This document shows, one piece after another, positions 47,003 through 57,068 of a stretch of DNA of 64,000 nt. A program made the position numbers and the translations under genes. The notes under the pieces were generated by a model, which saw only the letters and a list, made by a program, of their open reading frames with translations, ran no database searches and was not told the origin of the DNA. The stretch is from assembly GCF_030687395.1 (NCBI RefSeq), contig NZ_CP117430.1, positions 1,240,001 to 1,304,000 of the forward strand. The letters are read 5' to 3'. The stretch is from Pseudomonas wuhanensis (GTDB lineage: Bacteria > Pseudomonadota > Gammaproteobacteria > Pseudomonadales > Pseudomonadaceae). Each line of letters begins with the position of its first letter. Positions within the stretch are counted from its first letter, which is position 1.

Positions 47003-47019
47003 TTGAGTTGCTTGTGCGC

Positions 47020-47838
47020 TTAGCGCTTCAGCGAAGCTGGCAGGTGCGGCTGGATCGCCGTCAATACTGCCTTGAAGCATTTGGTGTTGCCGGCAACGAT
47101 GTGGCCTTTCTCAAGGAAGTCGTGACCGCCGGTGAAGTCGCTCACCAGGCCGCCAGCTTCCTGGATCAGCAGGGCGCCTGCAGCCATGTCCCACTCGGAC
47201 AGGCCCGACTCCCAGAACGCATCGAAACGGCCGGCGGCCACGTAGGCCAGGTCCAGGCTCGCCGAGCCAGCGCGGCGGATGCCGGCGGTCTGGCCAACCA
47301 GGGCGCGGAACATGCCCAGGTAGTTGTCGAGGTTGTCCATCTGGTCGTCGCGGAATGGGAAGCCGGTACCCAGCAGGGCGCCGTCCAGGCTGGTGCGGCC
47401 GCTAACGCGCAGGCGACGACCGTTCAGTTGGGCGCCGCGACCACGGCTGGCGGTGAATTCTTCCTGGCGAACCGGGTCCAGAACAACAGCGTGCTCCAGG
47501 CGACCGCGGTATTTGCAGGCAATGCTGACAGCGAAGTGAGGAATGCCGCGCAGGAAGTTGGTGGTGCCGTCCAGTGGGTCGATGATCCACAGGTACTCTT
47601 CGCCTTCGATGCCGCTACCGGCGTGCATGCCGGTTTCTTCACCCATGATCGAGTGATTAGGATAAGCCTTGCGCAGCGCATCGATGATTTTCTGTTCGGC
47701 GGCGCGATCCACCTCGGATACGTAATCCTTGGCGTCTTTTTCGTCGACCTTGATGGTATCCAGGCGCTCGATGGAGCGGAAAATCAATTCACTGGCGCTG
47801 CGGGCGGCGCGCAGCGCGATATTCAGCATGGGCTGCAT
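47020..47838 (-). CDS. suhB: Inositol-1-monophosphatase / Nus factor SuhB
   Basis: A 272-residue phosphatase of the IMPase fold. Metal-binding motifs are GEETG (about residue 67), WIIDPLDGTTNF and LSEWDMAAGALLI. In E. coli SuhB also joins the rRNA antitermination complex, and in P. aeruginosa it affects virulence regulation. ATG 47838 (MQPMLNIALRAARSASEL) is the usual start. It is divergent from trmJ. Confidence 0.96.
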   Translation of the reverse strand: MQPMLNIALRAARSASELIFRSIERLDTIKVDEKDAKDYVSEVDRAAEQKIIDALRKAYPNHSIMGEETGMHAGSGIEGEEYLWIIDPLDGTTNFLRGIPHFAVSIACKYRGRLEHAVVLDPVRQEEFTASRGRGAQLNGRRLRVSGRTSLDGALLGTGFPFRDDQMDNLDNYLGMFRALVGQTAGIRRAGSASLDLAYVAAGRFDAFWESGLSEWDMAAGALLIQEAGGLVSDFTGGHDFLEKGHIVAGNTKCFKAVLTAIQPHLPASLKR

Positions 47839-47982
47839 GGATGTGTCACCTAAGGTTGTTAAAGAAAGCCGGGCATTCTATCAGAAAGTTTCTACAGGTG
47901 AAGGTCGGCGTTCGCTTTCATGGCTTAACGGTAGGATGGGATGTAAGATTCGGCTCCCCCTTTATGTTCGAGAGCGCCTCCC

Positions 47983-48753
47983 TTGCTGCAAAACATTCGT
48001 GTCGTCCTGGTCAATACCAGTCACCCCGGAAATATCGGCGGGGCTGCGCGTGCCATGAAGAACATGGGCCTGTCGCGGCTGGTGCTGGTCGAACCGCGGT
48101 TGTTCCCGCATCACGAGGCCGATGCGCGTGCGTCTGGCGCCGGTGACATCCTTGAAAAAGCTCAGGTCGTCGCCACTCTGGAAGATGCCTTGGTCGGCTG
48201 TAATCTGGTGCTGGGTACCAGTGCTCGTGATCGTCGCATTCCCTGGCCGTTGCTCGACCCCCGCGAATGCGGTGTGAAGGTGGTCGGGGAGGCGGAGCAG
48301 GGTGCCGAGATCGCATTGGTGTTTGGTCGTGAAGACTCCGGCCTGACCAATGAAGAGCTGCAGCGATGTCATTATCACGTGCACATCCCATCAGACCCCG
48401 AGTTCAGTTCGCTGAACCTTGGGGCGGCGGTGCAGGTGTTGAGCTATGAAGTGCGCATGTCCTGGTTGGCGGCTGCAGGTCAGCCGAGCAAGGTCGAGAA
48501 GGATGAAGTGGCGTCCACCAAGAGTGGTGAGCTGGCGACCATGGATGAGCTAGAGCGATTCTATGAACACCTGGAGCAAACGCTGGTGGCCATCGAATTC
48601 CTCGACCCGGAAAAACCACGGCACTTGATGGCGCGCCTGCGCCGTTTGTACGGACGCAGCTCGGTCAGCCGGGCGGAAATGAATATATTGCGTGGCATCC
48701 TCACGGAAACCCAGAAAGCGGCCCGTGGTGAGCTTCTAAAACGGAAGGATTAA
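47983..48753 (+). CDS. trmJ: tRNA (cytidine/uridine-2'-O-)-methyltransferase TrmJ
   Basis: A 256-residue SPOUT enzyme that methylates the ribose of position 32 in several tRNAs. The N-terminal catalytic domain has [22 protein letters not shown] and the knot [13 protein letters not shown]...[15 protein letters not shown] helical C-terminal extension (about 175-256) follows. The start is TTG at 47983 ([13 protein letters not shown]), as no ATG lies suitably. cysE follows with overlapping or adjoining codons. Confidence 0.94.
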   Translation: MLQNIRVVLVNTSHPGNIGGAARAMKNMGLSRLVLVEPRLFPHHEADARASGAGDILEKAQVVATLEDALVGCNLVLGTSARDRRIPWPLLDPRECGVKVVGEAEQGAEIALVFGREDSGLTNEELQRCHYHVHIPSDPEFSSLNLGAAVQVLSYEVRMSWLAAAGQPSKVEKDEVASTKSGELATMDELERFYEHLEQTLVAIEFLDPEKPRHLMARLRRLYGRSSVSRAEMNILRGILTETQKAARGELLKRKD

Positions 48754-48755
48754 TG

Positions 48756-49532
48756 ATGTTCGAGCGTTTGCGTGAAGATATCCAAAGTGTTTTCCATCGT
48801 GACCCGGCGGCGCGTAATGCTTTTGAGGTTCTGACGTGCTACCCGGGCATGCACGCCATCTGGATCCATCGCCTGTCGTCAGCGTTGTGGGGCATGGGCT
48901 GGAAATGGCTGGCGCGGCTGGTGTCGAACTTCGGTCGCTGGTTGACCGGGATCGAGATTCATCCGGGTGCCAAAGTGGGTCGTCGATTCTTTATTGACCA
49001 TGGCATGGGCATCGTTATCGGTGAGACCGCCGAGATCGGCAACGACGTCACCCTGTATCAAGGCGTGACCCTTGGCGGCACCAGCTGGAACAAGGGCAAG
49101 CGTCACCCGACGCTGGAAGATGGCGTAGTGGTCGGGGCGGGCGCCAAAGTACTCGGCCCGTTTACGGTGGGTGCCGGGGCCAAGGTGGGGTCCAATGCCG
49201 TGGTCACCAAGGCGGTTCCGCCCGGGGCGACAGTGGTGGGGATTCCAGGGCGGATCATCGTCAAGTCCGATGAAGAGCAGGACGCCAAGCGCAAGGCCAT
49301 GGCCGAGAAGATCGGTTTCGATGCCTACGGTGTCGGTGAAGACATGCCGGATCCGGTGGCACGAGCCATTAACCAGTTGCTCGATCATCTGCAGGCGGTA
49401 GATGGTCGACTTGAAGGCATGTGCGGGGCACTGAAGGATCTGGGTAGTAATTACTGTGCGAAAGATCTGCCTGAACTGCGCGAAGAAGACTTTGCCTGCG
49501 TGAAAGATAAGGATCAGAGTCAGGTCAGCTAG
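48756..49532 (+). CDS. cysE: Serine O-acetyltransferase
   Basis: A 258-residue enzyme that acetylates serine with acetyl-CoA, the committed step of cysteine synthesis. An N-terminal helical domain ([26 protein letters not shown] in pieces) precedes hexapeptide repeats ([28 protein letters not shown], with the active histidine). It lies directly upstream of the isc operon and so feeds cysteine to IscS. Two adjacent ATGs are possible (48753, 48756); the second has better spacing from AAGGA. The trmJ stop overlaps the first. Confidence 0.95.
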   Translation: MFERLREDIQSVFHRDPAARNAFEVLTCYPGMHAIWIHRLSSALWGMGWKWLARLVSNFGRWLTGIEIHPGAKVGRRFFIDHGMGIVIGETAEIGNDVTLYQGVTLGGTSWNKGKRHPTLEDGVVVGAGAKVLGPFTVGAGAKVGSNAVVTKAVPPGATVVGIPGRIIVKSDEEQDAKRKAMAEKIGFDAYGVGEDMPDPVARAINQLLDHLQAVDGRLEGMCGALKDLGSNYCAKDLPELREEDFACVKDKDQSQVS

Positions 49533-49543
49533 ACCGAGTCGGC

Positions 49544-49614
49544 TTCTTCGCGGGCAAGCCTCGCTCCTACATGGATTGCGCGAATCCTGTGGGAGCGGGC
49601 TTGCTCGCGAAGAG
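49544..49614. repeat. REP pair with short spacer
   Basis: Arms TTCTTCGCGGGCAAGCCTCG... (49544-49571) and inverted TGTGGGAGCGGGCTTGCTCG... (49588-49614) are imperfect complements with a 16-bp spacer, between cysE and iscR. Confidence 0.85.
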
Positions 49615-49682
49615 CGATAACTCGCAATTGCTGGCTGTACACGGCCAGCCTTTGCTATGATGCGCGCGCTCTTTTGCGGGTA

Positions 49683-49739
49683 AACCTGACTAAAGTACTA
49701 GGTCTTATAGTTGACTTAAATACTCGGGAATTGCATACT
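49683..49739 (+). promoter_or_regulatory. isc operon promoter with two IscR-type sites
   Basis: TTGACT (49711-49716) and CATACT (49734-49739) are 17 bases apart. A 25-bp sequence at 49707-49731 (ATAGTTGACTTAAATACTCG + GGAAT) fits the type 1 [2Fe-2S]-IscR site and covers the -35. A second related site (ACCTGACTAAAGTACTAGGT, within about 49683-49708) lies directly upstream. This matches the tandem arrangement known from E. coli iscR, implying feedback repression by holo-IscR. Confidence 0.75.
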
Positions 49740-49770
49740 CGCCCCATTCCGAACTCCGTGGTAATTGTCC

Positions 49771-50262
49771 ATGCGACTGACTACAAAAGGCCGATACGCC
49801 GTGACCGCCATGCTTGACCTGGCGTTGCACGCGCAGCACGGGCCGGTGTCCCTGGCCGATATCTCCGAGCGCCAAGGCATTTCCCTGTCCTACCTCGAGC
49901 AGCTTTTTGCCAAATTGCGCCGCAGCAATCTGGTGTCCAGTGTTCGCGGTCCAGGCGGTGGTTACCAGCTGTCCCGCGATATGCAGGGGATTCAGGTCGC
50001 CCAGGTGATCGATGCGGTCAACGAATCGGTCGATGCAACCAAATGCCAGGGCCAGGGCGATTGCCATCAAGGCGACACCTGTCTGACCCACCACTTGTGG
50101 TGCGATCTGAGCCTGCAGATTCACGAATTTCTGAGCGGTATCAGCTTGGCTGACCTTGTAACTCGCCGTGAGGTGCAAGAAGTAGCCCAGCGTCAGGACC
50201 AGCGTCGTTGCAATAGCAAGGCGCCGCGCCTGGACAAGATTGAAGCGTCCGCCGTCGAATGA
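49771..50262 (+). CDS. iscR: Fe-S cluster assembly transcription factor IscR
   Basis: A 163-residue Rrf2-family repressor. The winged helix ([50 protein letters not shown]) is followed by the [2Fe-2S]-binding cysteines in [13 protein letters not shown]. It senses cluster supply and represses its own operon. ATG 49771 is used; a TTG two codons earlier is not needed. iscS starts 50 bases downstream. Confidence 0.97.
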   Translation: MRLTTKGRYAVTAMLDLALHAQHGPVSLADISERQGISLSYLEQLFAKLRRSNLVSSVRGPGGGYQLSRDMQGIQVAQVIDAVNESVDATKCQGQGDCHQGDTCLTHHLWCDLSLQIHEFLSGISLADLVTRREVQEVAQRQDQRRCNSKAPRLDKIEASAVE

Positions 50263-50312
50263 CAGCCAAAGAGCTAGCGGCACGCCAGCCAGCCTGATTT
50301 AGGAGATAGTCC

Positions 50313-51527
50313 ATGAAATTGCCGATTTACCTTGATTACTCTGCGACCACCCCGGTTGATCCGCGTGTCGCGCAAAAGATGAGTGAATGCCTGCTGGTCG
50401 ACGGAAACTTCGGTAACCCGGCGTCCCGTTCCCACGTGTTCGGCTGGAAAGCTGAAGAGTCCGTCGAGAACGCTCGTCGTCAGGTCGCTGACCTGGTTAA
50501 CGCCGACCCGCGTGAAATCGTCTGGACCTCCGGTGCCACCGAGTCCGACAACCTGGCAATCAAGGGTGCGGCGCATTTCTACTCCACCAAAGGCAAGCAC
50601 CTGATCACCACCAAGATTGAGCACAAGGCTGTCCTCGACACCATGCGCCAACTGGAGCGTGAAGGTTTCGAAGTGACTTACCTCGATCCTCGCGAAGATG
50701 GTCTGGTCACTCCAGAGATGGTTGAAGCTGCCCTGCGCGATGACACCATCCTGGTGTCGGTCATGCACGTGAACAACGAAATCGGCACCATCAACGACAT
50801 CGCAGCCATCGGCGAACTGACCCGCTCCAAGGGGATCCTGTTCCACGTCGACGCTGCTCAGTCCACCGGCAAGGTCGAGATTGACCTGTCGAAGCTGAAA
50901 GTCGACCTGATGTCGTTCTCTGCCCACAAAACCTACGGCCCTAAAGGCATCGGCGCGCTGTACGTCAGCCGCAAGCCGCGTGTGCGCATCGAAGCGACCA
51001 TGCACGGCGGCGGTCACGAGCGTGGCATGCGCTCCGGCACCCTGGCGACCCACCAGATCGTCGGCATGGGCGAAGCGTTCCGTGTGGCCAAGGAAGACAT
51101 GGCTGCCGAAAATGCACGCATCAAAGCCCTGAGCGACCGTTTCTTCAAGCAGGTCGAAGGCCTGGAAGAGCTGTACGTCAACGGCAGCATGACCGCTCGC
51201 GTACCGCACAACCTGAACCTGAGCTTCAACTACGTCGAAGGCGAGTCGCTGATCATGGCGCTCAAGGATCTGGCGGTTTCGTCCGGTTCGGCCTGCACCT
51301 CGGCGTCGCTTGAGCCTTCGTATGTACTGCGCGCCCTGGGCCGCAACGACGAACTGGCACACAGCTCGATTCGCTTCACCTTCGGCCGATTCACCACCGA
51401 AGAAGAAATCGACTACGCCGCGCAGAAAGTCTGCGAGGCCGTCACCAAGCTGCGCACTCTGTCGCCGCTGTGGGACATGTACAAAGACGGCGTCGACATT
51501 TCGAAAATCGAGTGGGCGGCACACTGA
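50313..51527 (+). CDS. iscS: Cysteine desulfurase IscS
   Basis: A 404-residue PLP enzyme that passes sulfur from cysteine to IscU and to tRNA thiolation. The PLP lysine is in [12 protein letters not shown] and the persulfide cysteine in [14 protein letters not shown]. The N-terminus is [28 protein letters not shown] precedes the ATG. It is second in the isc operon. Confidence 0.98.
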   Translation: MKLPIYLDYSATTPVDPRVAQKMSECLLVDGNFGNPASRSHVFGWKAEESVENARRQVADLVNADPREIVWTSGATESDNLAIKGAAHFYSTKGKHLITTKIEHKAVLDTMRQLEREGFEVTYLDPREDGLVTPEMVEAALRDDTILVSVMHVNNEIGTINDIAAIGELTRSKGILFHVDAAQSTGKVEIDLSKLKVDLMSFSAHKTYGPKGIGALYVSRKPRVRIEATMHGGGHERGMRSGTLATHQIVGMGEAFRVAKEDMAAENARIKALSDRFFKQVEGLEELYVNGSMTARVPHNLNLSFNYVEGESLIMALKDLAVSSGSACTSASLEPSYVLRALGRNDELAHSSIRFTFGRFTTEEEIDYAAQKVCEAVTKLRTLSPLWDMYKDGVDISKIEWAAH

Positions 51528-51612
51528 TATTCAAGTCGCCGCAACCGGGCCCTGCGAATCCACGATTGGCAGGGTTTCAAGAGCGACTCCTGATGAGTGA
51601 GGATTAAGAATC

Positions 51613-51999
51613 ATGGCTTACAGCGAAAAGGTCATCGACCACTACGAGAACCCGCGCAACGTCGGCAAGATGGATGCAGAAGATCCTGATGTCGGCACCG
51701 GCATGGTCGGCGCTCCGGCGTGCGGTGACGTGATGCGTCTGCAGATCAAGGTCAACGAGCAAGGCATCATCGAAGACGCCAAGTTCAAGACTTACGGTTG
51801 CGGTTCGGCGATCGCCTCCAGCTCCCTGGCGACCGAGTGGATGAAAGGCAAGACTCTGGATGAAGCAGAGACCATCAAGAACACTCAACTGGCCGAAGAA
51901 CTGGCCCTGCCGCCAGTGAAAATTCACTGCTCCGTACTTGCTGAAGACGCTATCAAAGCGGCCGTTCGCGACTACAAGCAGAAGAAAGGCTTGATCTGA
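51613..51999 (+). CDS. iscU: Fe-S cluster scaffold IscU
   Basis: A 128-residue scaffold with the three cluster-binding cysteines in [21 protein letters not shown] and [11 protein letters not shown]. The LPPVK recognition motif for the HscA chaperone lies just before the third cysteine. It is the scaffold on which IscS builds clusters. Confidence 0.98.
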   Translation: MAYSEKVIDHYENPRNVGKMDAEDPDVGTGMVGAPACGDVMRLQIKVNEQGIIEDAKFKTYGCGSAIASSSLATEWMKGKTLDEAETIKNTQLAEELALPPVKIHCSVLAEDAIKAAVRDYKQKKGLI

Positions 52000-52033
52000 C
52001 TTTCAAGATTTGGCGACGAGTAAGGAGTCACCG

Positions 52034-52357
52034 ATGGCTATCAGCATGACAGAAGCGGCTGCTCAACACGTGCGACGCTCCCTCAACGGGCGCGGCAAAG
52101 GTGAAGGGATTCGCCTGGGTGTTCGCACCACAGGCTGTTCCGGCCTTGCCTACGTGCTGGAGTTTGTCGACGAGGTGGTGGCAGAGGATCAGGTGTTCGA
52201 AAGTCACGGCGAGAAAGTGATCATCGACCCGAAAAGCCTGGCCTACCTGGACGGCACCGAACTCGATTTCGTCAAGGAAGGGTTGAACGAAGGCTTCAAG
52301 TTCAACAATCCCAACGTGCGCGGTGAATGTGGCTGCGGCGAAAGCTTCAACATCTGA
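52034..52357 (+). CDS. iscA: Iron-sulfur cluster assembly protein IscA
   Basis: A 107-residue A-type carrier with the three conserved cysteines in TTGCSGLAY and GECGCGESF. It probably transfers clusters or makes [4Fe-4S] forms. ATG 52034 ([13 protein letters not shown]) has AAGGAG about 8 bases upstream; an in-frame ATG at 52010 has none. Confidence 0.97.
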   Translation: MAISMTEAAAQHVRRSLNGRGKGEGIRLGVRTTGCSGLAYVLEFVDEVVAEDQVFESHGEKVIIDPKSLAYLDGTELDFVKEGLNEGFKFNNPNVRGECGCGESFNI

Positions 52358-52365
52358 GGCTGCGC

Positions 52366-52887
52366 GTGGGTACTCCTTGTCATTTCGCTTTGTTTGAGCT
52401 GAAGCCGAGCTTCCGTCTGGATCTCGATCAGTTGGCCACGCGCTACCGTGAGTTGGCGCGCGGTGTTCATCCGGACCGCTTTGCAGACGCTTCCGAGCGT
52501 GAGCAGCGGCTGGCGCTAGAGCAATCCGCGAGCCTCAACGAGGCCTACCAGACGCTCAAAAGTCCCCCCAAGCGCGCGCGCTACTTGCTCGCCATGGGTG
52601 GTCGCGAGCTGCCGCTGGAGGTCACGGTGCATGATCCGGAGTTTCTTCTGCAGCAGATGGAGCTGCGTGAAGAGCTCGAAGACCTGCAAGACAGCGCCGA
52701 TCTGGCGGGTGTCGCAGTGTTCAAGCGTCGCCTGAAGACTGCGCAGGATGAACTGAACGAAAGCTTCGCAGCCTGTTGGGATGATGCAGCGCAACGTGAA
52801 CAGGCCGAGCGCCTGATGCGGCGTATGCAGTTCCTCGACAAGCTCACCTACGAAGTGCGCCAGTTAGAAGAGCGCCTCGACGATTAA
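52366..52887 (+). CDS. hscB: Fe-S co-chaperone HscB
   Basis: A 173-residue J-domain protein ([22 protein letters not shown] motif in [11 protein letters not shown]) with a C-terminal three-helix domain that binds IscU. It stimulates HscA ATPase activity. The start is GTG at 52366 ([12 protein letters not shown]), 8 bases after iscA with GAGG upstream. A longer frame overlaps iscA out of family. Confidence 0.96.
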   Translation: MGTPCHFALFELKPSFRLDLDQLATRYRELARGVHPDRFADASEREQRLALEQSASLNEAYQTLKSPPKRARYLLAMGGRELPLEVTVHDPEFLLQQMELREELEDLQDSADLAGVAVFKRRLKTAQDELNESFAACWDDAAQREQAERLMRRMQFLDKLTYEVRQLEERLDD

Positions 52888-52938
52888 CCCAGTGCCGCTC
52901 CGGTCGCACGCCTGATATACAGATAAGTCCTGATAACG

Positions 52939-54801
52939 ATGGCCCTACTGCAGATCGCCGAACCCGGCCAAAGTCCTCAACCGCACCAGCGTCGTCTGGC
53001 TGTGGGGATCGACTTGGGCACTACCAATTCGCTGGTCGCTGCATTGCGCAGTGGTCTTTCCGAGCCTCTGGCTGACGCGCAAGGGCAGGTCATCCTGCCG
53101 TCTGCCGTGCGCTATCACGCCGATCGCGTCGAAGTCGGCGAATCGGCCAAACTGGCCGCCGCGTCCGATCCTTTGAACACTGTGCTGTCGGTCAAGCGCT
53201 TGATGGGTCGTGGTTTGTCCGACGTCAAGCAATTGGGCGACCAGCTGCCGTACCGTTTCGTCGACGGCGAGTCGCACATGCCGTTCATCGACACTGTGCA
53301 AGGCCCGAAAAGCCCGGTCGAAGTCTCCGCCGATATCCTCAAAGTGCTGCGTCAGCGTGCTGAAGCGACCTTGGGTGGCGAATTGGTTGGCGCGGTGATT
53401 ACCGTTCCAGCCTATTTCGATGATGCACAGCGTCAAGCCACCAAGGACGCGGCCAAGCTGGCCGGTCTGAACGTGCTGCGCTTGCTCAATGAGCCAACCG
53501 CTGCTGCGGTGGCTTACGGTCTGGATCAACAGGCTGAAGGCCTGGTTGCCATTTATGACCTGGGCGGCGGCACCTTTGATATTTCGATTCTGCGCCTGAC
53601 CGGCGGTGTGTTCGAAGTGCTGGCTACCGGCGGCGACAGCGCTTTGGGTGGCGATGACTTCGATCACGCTATTGCTGGCTGGATTATCGAGGGCGCCGGT
53701 CTGTCGGCCGACCTCGATCCGGGTACGCAACGTAATCTGCTGCAAACCGCGTGCGCAGCCAAAGAAGCCCTGACCCATTGCTCGTCCGTCGAAGTCGCTT
53801 ATGGTGACTGGAAGGCCGAGTTGACCCGTGAAGCCTTCAATGCGCTGATCGAGCCAATGGTTGCTCGCAGCCTGAAAGCCTGCCGTCGCGCGGTGCGTGA
53901 TTCCGGTATCGAGCTGGAAGACGTTCATGCGGTGGTCATGGTCGGCGGCTCGACGCGCGTGCCTCGCGTCCGCGAAGCCGTTGCGCACGCCTTCGGTCGC
54001 GAACCGCTGACCGAAATCGATCCGGATCAAGTCGTGGCCATCGGTGCCGCGATCCAGGCCGATACCCTGGCTGGCAACAAGCGTGACGGCGGCGAACTGC
54101 TGTTGCTCGACGTGATTCCGTTGTCCCTGGGGCTGGAAACCATGGGCGGTCTGATGGAGAAGGTGATTCCGCGCAATACCACCATCCCCGTCGCCCGGGC
54201 TCAGGACTTCACCACTTATAAAGATGGTCAGTCGGCCATGGCGATCCACGTATTGCAGGGCGAGCGCGAGCTGATCAGTGACTGCCGCTCCCTGGCGCGC
54301 TTCGAATTGCGCGGTATTCCTGCGATGGTCGCTGGTGCGGCGAAGATTCGCGTGACCTTCCAGGTCGATGCAGACGGTCTGCTCAGTGTCTCGGCCCGCG
54401 AATTGGGTTCGGGTGTCGAAGCCAGCATTCAGGTCAAACCGTCCTACGGCCTGACCGACGGTGAAATCGCCAAGATGCTCAAGGATTCGTTCCAGCACGC
54501 CAACGACGACAAGGTCGCCCGCGTATTGCGTGAGCAGCAGGTCGATGCCCAGCGCCTGATCGAGGCGGTTCAGGGGGCTCTGGATGTCGACGGCGAACGC
54601 TTGCTCGACGCCGAAGAGCGCATGGTCATCGAATTGCAGATGCAGGAGCTGACCGAATTGATGAAAGGCACCGATGGTTACGCCATTGAGCAGCAGACCA
54701 AACGTCTGTCGCAAGTGACCGATGCCTTTGCTGCCCGCCGCCTGGACTCGACGGTGAAAGCCGCTCTGGCGGGGCGCAATCTGAATGAAATCGAGGAATA
54801 A
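52939..54801 (+). CDS. hscA: Fe-S protein assembly chaperone HscA
   Basis: A 620-residue Hsp70. The ATPase domain starts [15 protein letters not shown] and includes [14 protein letters not shown] and [13 protein letters not shown] substrate-binding domain follows (from about 385) that grips the LPPVK motif of IscU. It releases clusters from the scaffold with HscB. fdx starts 3 bases after the stop. Confidence 0.97.
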   Translation: MALLQIAEPGQSPQPHQRRLAVGIDLGTTNSLVAALRSGLSEPLADAQGQVILPSAVRYHADRVEVGESAKLAAASDPLNTVLSVKRLMGRGLSDVKQLGDQLPYRFVDGESHMPFIDTVQGPKSPVEVSADILKVLRQRAEATLGGELVGAVITVPAYFDDAQRQATKDAAKLAGLNVLRLLNEPTAAAVAYGLDQQAEGLVAIYDLGGGTFDISILRLTGGVFEVLATGGDSALGGDDFDHAIAGWIIEGAGLSADLDPGTQRNLLQTACAAKEALTHCSSVEVAYGDWKAELTREAFNALIEPMVARSLKACRRAVRDSGIELEDVHAVVMVGGSTRVPRVREAVAHAFGREPLTEIDPDQVVAIGAAIQADTLAGNKRDGGELLLLDVIPLSLGLETMGGLMEKVIPRNTTIPVARAQDFTTYKDGQSAMAIHVLQGERELISDCRSLARFELRGIPAMVAGAAKIRVTFQVDADGLLSVSARELGSGVEASIQVKPSYGLTDGEIAKMLKDSFQHANDDKVARVLREQQVDAQRLIEAVQGALDVDGERLLDAEERMVIELQMQELTELMKGTDGYAIEQQTKRLSQVTDAFAARRLDSTVKAALAGRNLNEIEE

Positions 54802-54804
54802 TTG

Positions 54805-55146
54805 ATGCCGCAGGTCATTTTTCTGCCACACGAGAAGTTCTGCCCGGAAGGCATGGTTGTGGAGGCTGAGCCTGGCATATCCATTCTCGAACTGGCCCAT
54901 GAACACCATATCGAGATGGAAAGTGCTTGTGGTGGCGTCTGCGCGTGCACCACTTGTCACTGCATCATTCGTGAGGGTTTCGACTCGCTGGAAGAGGCTG
55001 ATGAGCTGGAGGAAGACTATCTTGATAAGGCCTGGGGGCTGGAAGCTCAGTCACGTCTGGCCTGTCAGGCAAAAGTCGGGACTGAAGACCTGACCGTTGA
55101 AATTCCGAAATACTCGCTCAACCATGCCGCCGAAGCGCCGCACTGA
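54805..55146 (+). CDS. fdx: ISC system [2Fe-2S] ferredoxin
   Basis: A 113-residue adrenodoxin-type ferredoxin. Cluster ligands are in ESACGGVCACTTCHC and RLACQAKV. It supplies electrons for cluster formation on IscU. ATG 54805 (MPQVIFLPHEKFCPEG) is used; an in-frame TTG directly before it is less likely. It lies between hscA and iscX. Confidence 0.97.
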   Translation: MPQVIFLPHEKFCPEGMVVEAEPGISILELAHEHHIEMESACGGVCACTTCHCIIREGFDSLEEADELEEDYLDKAWGLEAQSRLACQAKVGTEDLTVEIPKYSLNHAAEAPH

Positions 55147-55160
55147 TTCAAGGAACCGAC

Positions 55161-55361
55161 ATGAGTCTGAAATGGGTTGATGTGCTGGAAATCGCGATCC
55201 AGCTGGCTGAGTCAAAGCCGGGTGTGGACCCGCGTTATGTGAACTTCGTCGATCTGCACCAATGGGTGCTGGCATTGCCGGAGTTCAGTGATGATCCGAC
55301 CCGCGGTGGCGAGAAGGTGCTTGAAGCCATTCAGGCCGCCTGGATCGAAGAAGCAGACTGA
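55161..55361 (+). CDS. iscX: Fe-S assembly protein IscX
   Basis: A 66-residue acidic protein (MSLKWVDVLEIAIQLAESKPG; DPRYVNFVDLHQWVLALPEF in shorter parts). IscX binds IscS and iron and tunes the rate of cluster synthesis. It is last gene of the isc operon, followed by a terminator hairpin. Confidence 0.96.
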   Translation: MSLKWVDVLEIAIQLAESKPGVDPRYVNFVDLHQWVLALPEFSDDPTRGGEKVLEAIQAAWIEEAD

Positions 55362-55394
55362 GTCTGTACCGTACGCAGTTAGGCAATACCAAAG

Positions 55395-55425
55395 AACCCG
55401 CGTATAATTCGCGGGTTTAATTTTT
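55395..55425 (+). terminator. isc operon terminator overlapping the ndk -10 box
   Basis: AACCCGCG (55395-55402) and CGCGGGTT (55410-55417) form a perfect 8-bp stem followed by TAATTTTT. The 7-base loop, TATAATT (55403-55409), is a consensus -10 box. A start near 55416 would leave ndk mRNA without the hairpin. A TTAGGC at 55379-55384 is a weak -35. Confidence 0.75.
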
Positions 55426-55453
55426 CGCAAATTACCGTTTCTGGAGTTACACC

Positions 55454-55879
55454 ATGGCTGTTCAACGTACTTTCTCCATCATCAAGCCTGACGCCGTTGC
55501 TAAAAACGTGATCGGCAAGATCGTTTCCCGTTTCGAAGACGCTGGCCTGCGCGTTGTAGCTTCGAAAATGAAGCAACTGTCCAAAGCCGAAGCTGAAGGC
55601 TTCTACGCTGAGCACAGCGCTCGTGGTTTCTTCAACGACCTGGTTGCTTTCATGATCTCCGGTCCGGTTGTCGTTCAGGTTCTGGAAGGCGAAAACGCTA
55701 TCGCTCTGAACCGTGAGCTGATGGGCGCTACCAACCCTAAAGAAGCTGCTGCCGGCACCATCCGCGCTGACTTCGCTGATTCCATCGACGCCAACGCTGT
55801 ACACGGTTCGGACTCCGAAGCCGCTGCTGCTCGCGAAATCTCGTACTTCTTCGCAGCTACTGAAGTAACCACTCGCTAA
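55454..55879 (+). CDS. ndk: Nucleoside diphosphate kinase
   Basis: A 141-residue kinase that equilibrates NTP and NDP pools through a phosphohistidine. The active-site motif is [16 protein letters not shown] (read as NAVHGSDS, catalytic histidine). N-terminus [26 protein letters not shown] precedes the ATG. It has its own promoter between iscX and ndk; rlmN follows 28 bases later. Confidence 0.97.
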   Translation: MAVQRTFSIIKPDAVAKNVIGKIVSRFEDAGLRVVASKMKQLSKAEAEGFYAEHSARGFFNDLVAFMISGPVVVQVLEGENAIALNRELMGATNPKEAAAGTIRADFADSIDANAVHGSDSEAAAAREISYFFAATEVTTR

Positions 55880-55907
55880 GCATTGGCTTAAGAGTGAAGG
55901 TGAATCC

Positions 55908-57056
55908 ATGACTACATCGACTGTAAAAACCAACCTGCTGGGTCTGACTCAACAGGAAATGGAAAAATTCTTCGACTCAATCGGGGAGAAGCGTTTCCGT
56001 GCCGGTCAGGTAATGAAATGGATTCACCACCTTGGCGTTGATGATTTCGACGCCATGACGAACGTCAGCAAGGCCTTGCGCGACAAGCTCAAGGCCATTG
56101 CTGAAGTCCGCGGCCCCGAAGTGGTCAGCGAGGACATCTCCACCGATGGCACCCGTAAGTGGGTGGTGCGCGTGGCGTCCGGTAGCTGCGTCGAGACCGT
56201 GTACATTCCCCAGGGCAAACGCGGCACTCTGTGCGTTTCGTCCCAGGCAGGCTGTGCCCTGGATTGCAGCTTCTGCTCCACCGGCAAGCAAGGTTTCAAC
56301 AGCAACCTCACCGCCGCCGAAGTGATCGGTCAGGTGTGGATTGCCAATAAATCGTTCGGCAGCATCCCGGCGACCGCCGACCGTGCCATCACCAACGTGG
56401 TGATGATGGGCATGGGTGAGCCGCTGCTGAACTTCGACAACGTCGTGGCCGCCATGCATCTGATGATGGATGACCTGGGCTACGGGATCTCCAAGCGCCG
56501 CGTAACCCTGTCCACTTCGGGCGTGGTGCCGATGATCGATGAGTTGTCCAAGCACATCGACGTGTCCCTGGCGTTGTCGCTGCACGCACCAAACGACGCA
56601 TTGCGTAACCAATTGGTGCCGATCAACAAAAAATATCCGCTTAAGATGCTGCTCGAGTCGTGCCAGCGCTACATGTCGTCCCTGGGCGAAAAGCGCGTGT
56701 TGACCATCGAGTACACCTTGCTCAAGGACATCAACGACAAGGTTGAACATGCCGTTGAGATGATCGAGTTGCTCAAGAACATCCCGTGCAAGATCAACCT
56801 GATTCCGTTCAACCCGTTCCCGCATTCCGGTTACGAGCGCCCGAGCAACAACGCGATTCGCCGGTTTCAGGATCAGCTTCACCATGCAGGCTTCAATGTC
56901 ACCGTACGCACCACCCGCGGTGAAGACATCGATGCCGCGTGTGGCCAATTGGTAGGGCAGGTGCTGGATCGCACCCGTCGCAGCGAACGTTATATCGCCG
57001 TGCGCGAATTGAGCGCCGAAAACGATATCGCAACAAACGCCGCGAACAATAATTAA
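55908..57056 (+). CDS. rlmN: Dual-specificity 23S rRNA/tRNA (adenine-C2)-methyltransferase RlmN
   Basis: A 382-residue radical-SAM enzyme that methylates A2503 of 23S rRNA and A37 of tRNAs. The [4Fe-4S] cluster motif CxxxCxxC appears as [17 protein letters not shown] conserved cysteine near the C-terminus (IDAACGQL) forms the protein-RNA intermediate. It depends on the neighbouring isc operon for its cluster. ATG 55908 ([17 protein letters not shown]) has a GAAGGTG site upstream. Confidence 0.97.
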   Translation: MTTSTVKTNLLGLTQQEMEKFFDSIGEKRFRAGQVMKWIHHLGVDDFDAMTNVSKALRDKLKAIAEVRGPEVVSEDISTDGTRKWVVRVASGSCVETVYIPQGKRGTLCVSSQAGCALDCSFCSTGKQGFNSNLTAAEVIGQVWIANKSFGSIPATADRAITNVVMMGMGEPLLNFDNVVAAMHLMMDDLGYGISKRRVTLSTSGVVPMIDELSKHIDVSLALSLHAPNDALRNQLVPINKKYPLKMLLESCQRYMSSLGEKRVLTIEYTLLKDINDKVEHAVEMIELLKNIPCKINLIPFNPFPHSGYERPSNNAIRRFQDQLHHAGFNVTVRTTRGEDIDAACGQLVGQVLDRTRRSERYIAVRELSAENDIATNAANNN

Positions 57057-57068
57057 GAGAGGATCTCT

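Noticed and set aside
52945..54960. 671-codon minus-strand ORF opposite hscA
   Set aside because: Antisense shadow of a verified Hsp70 gene within the isc operon.
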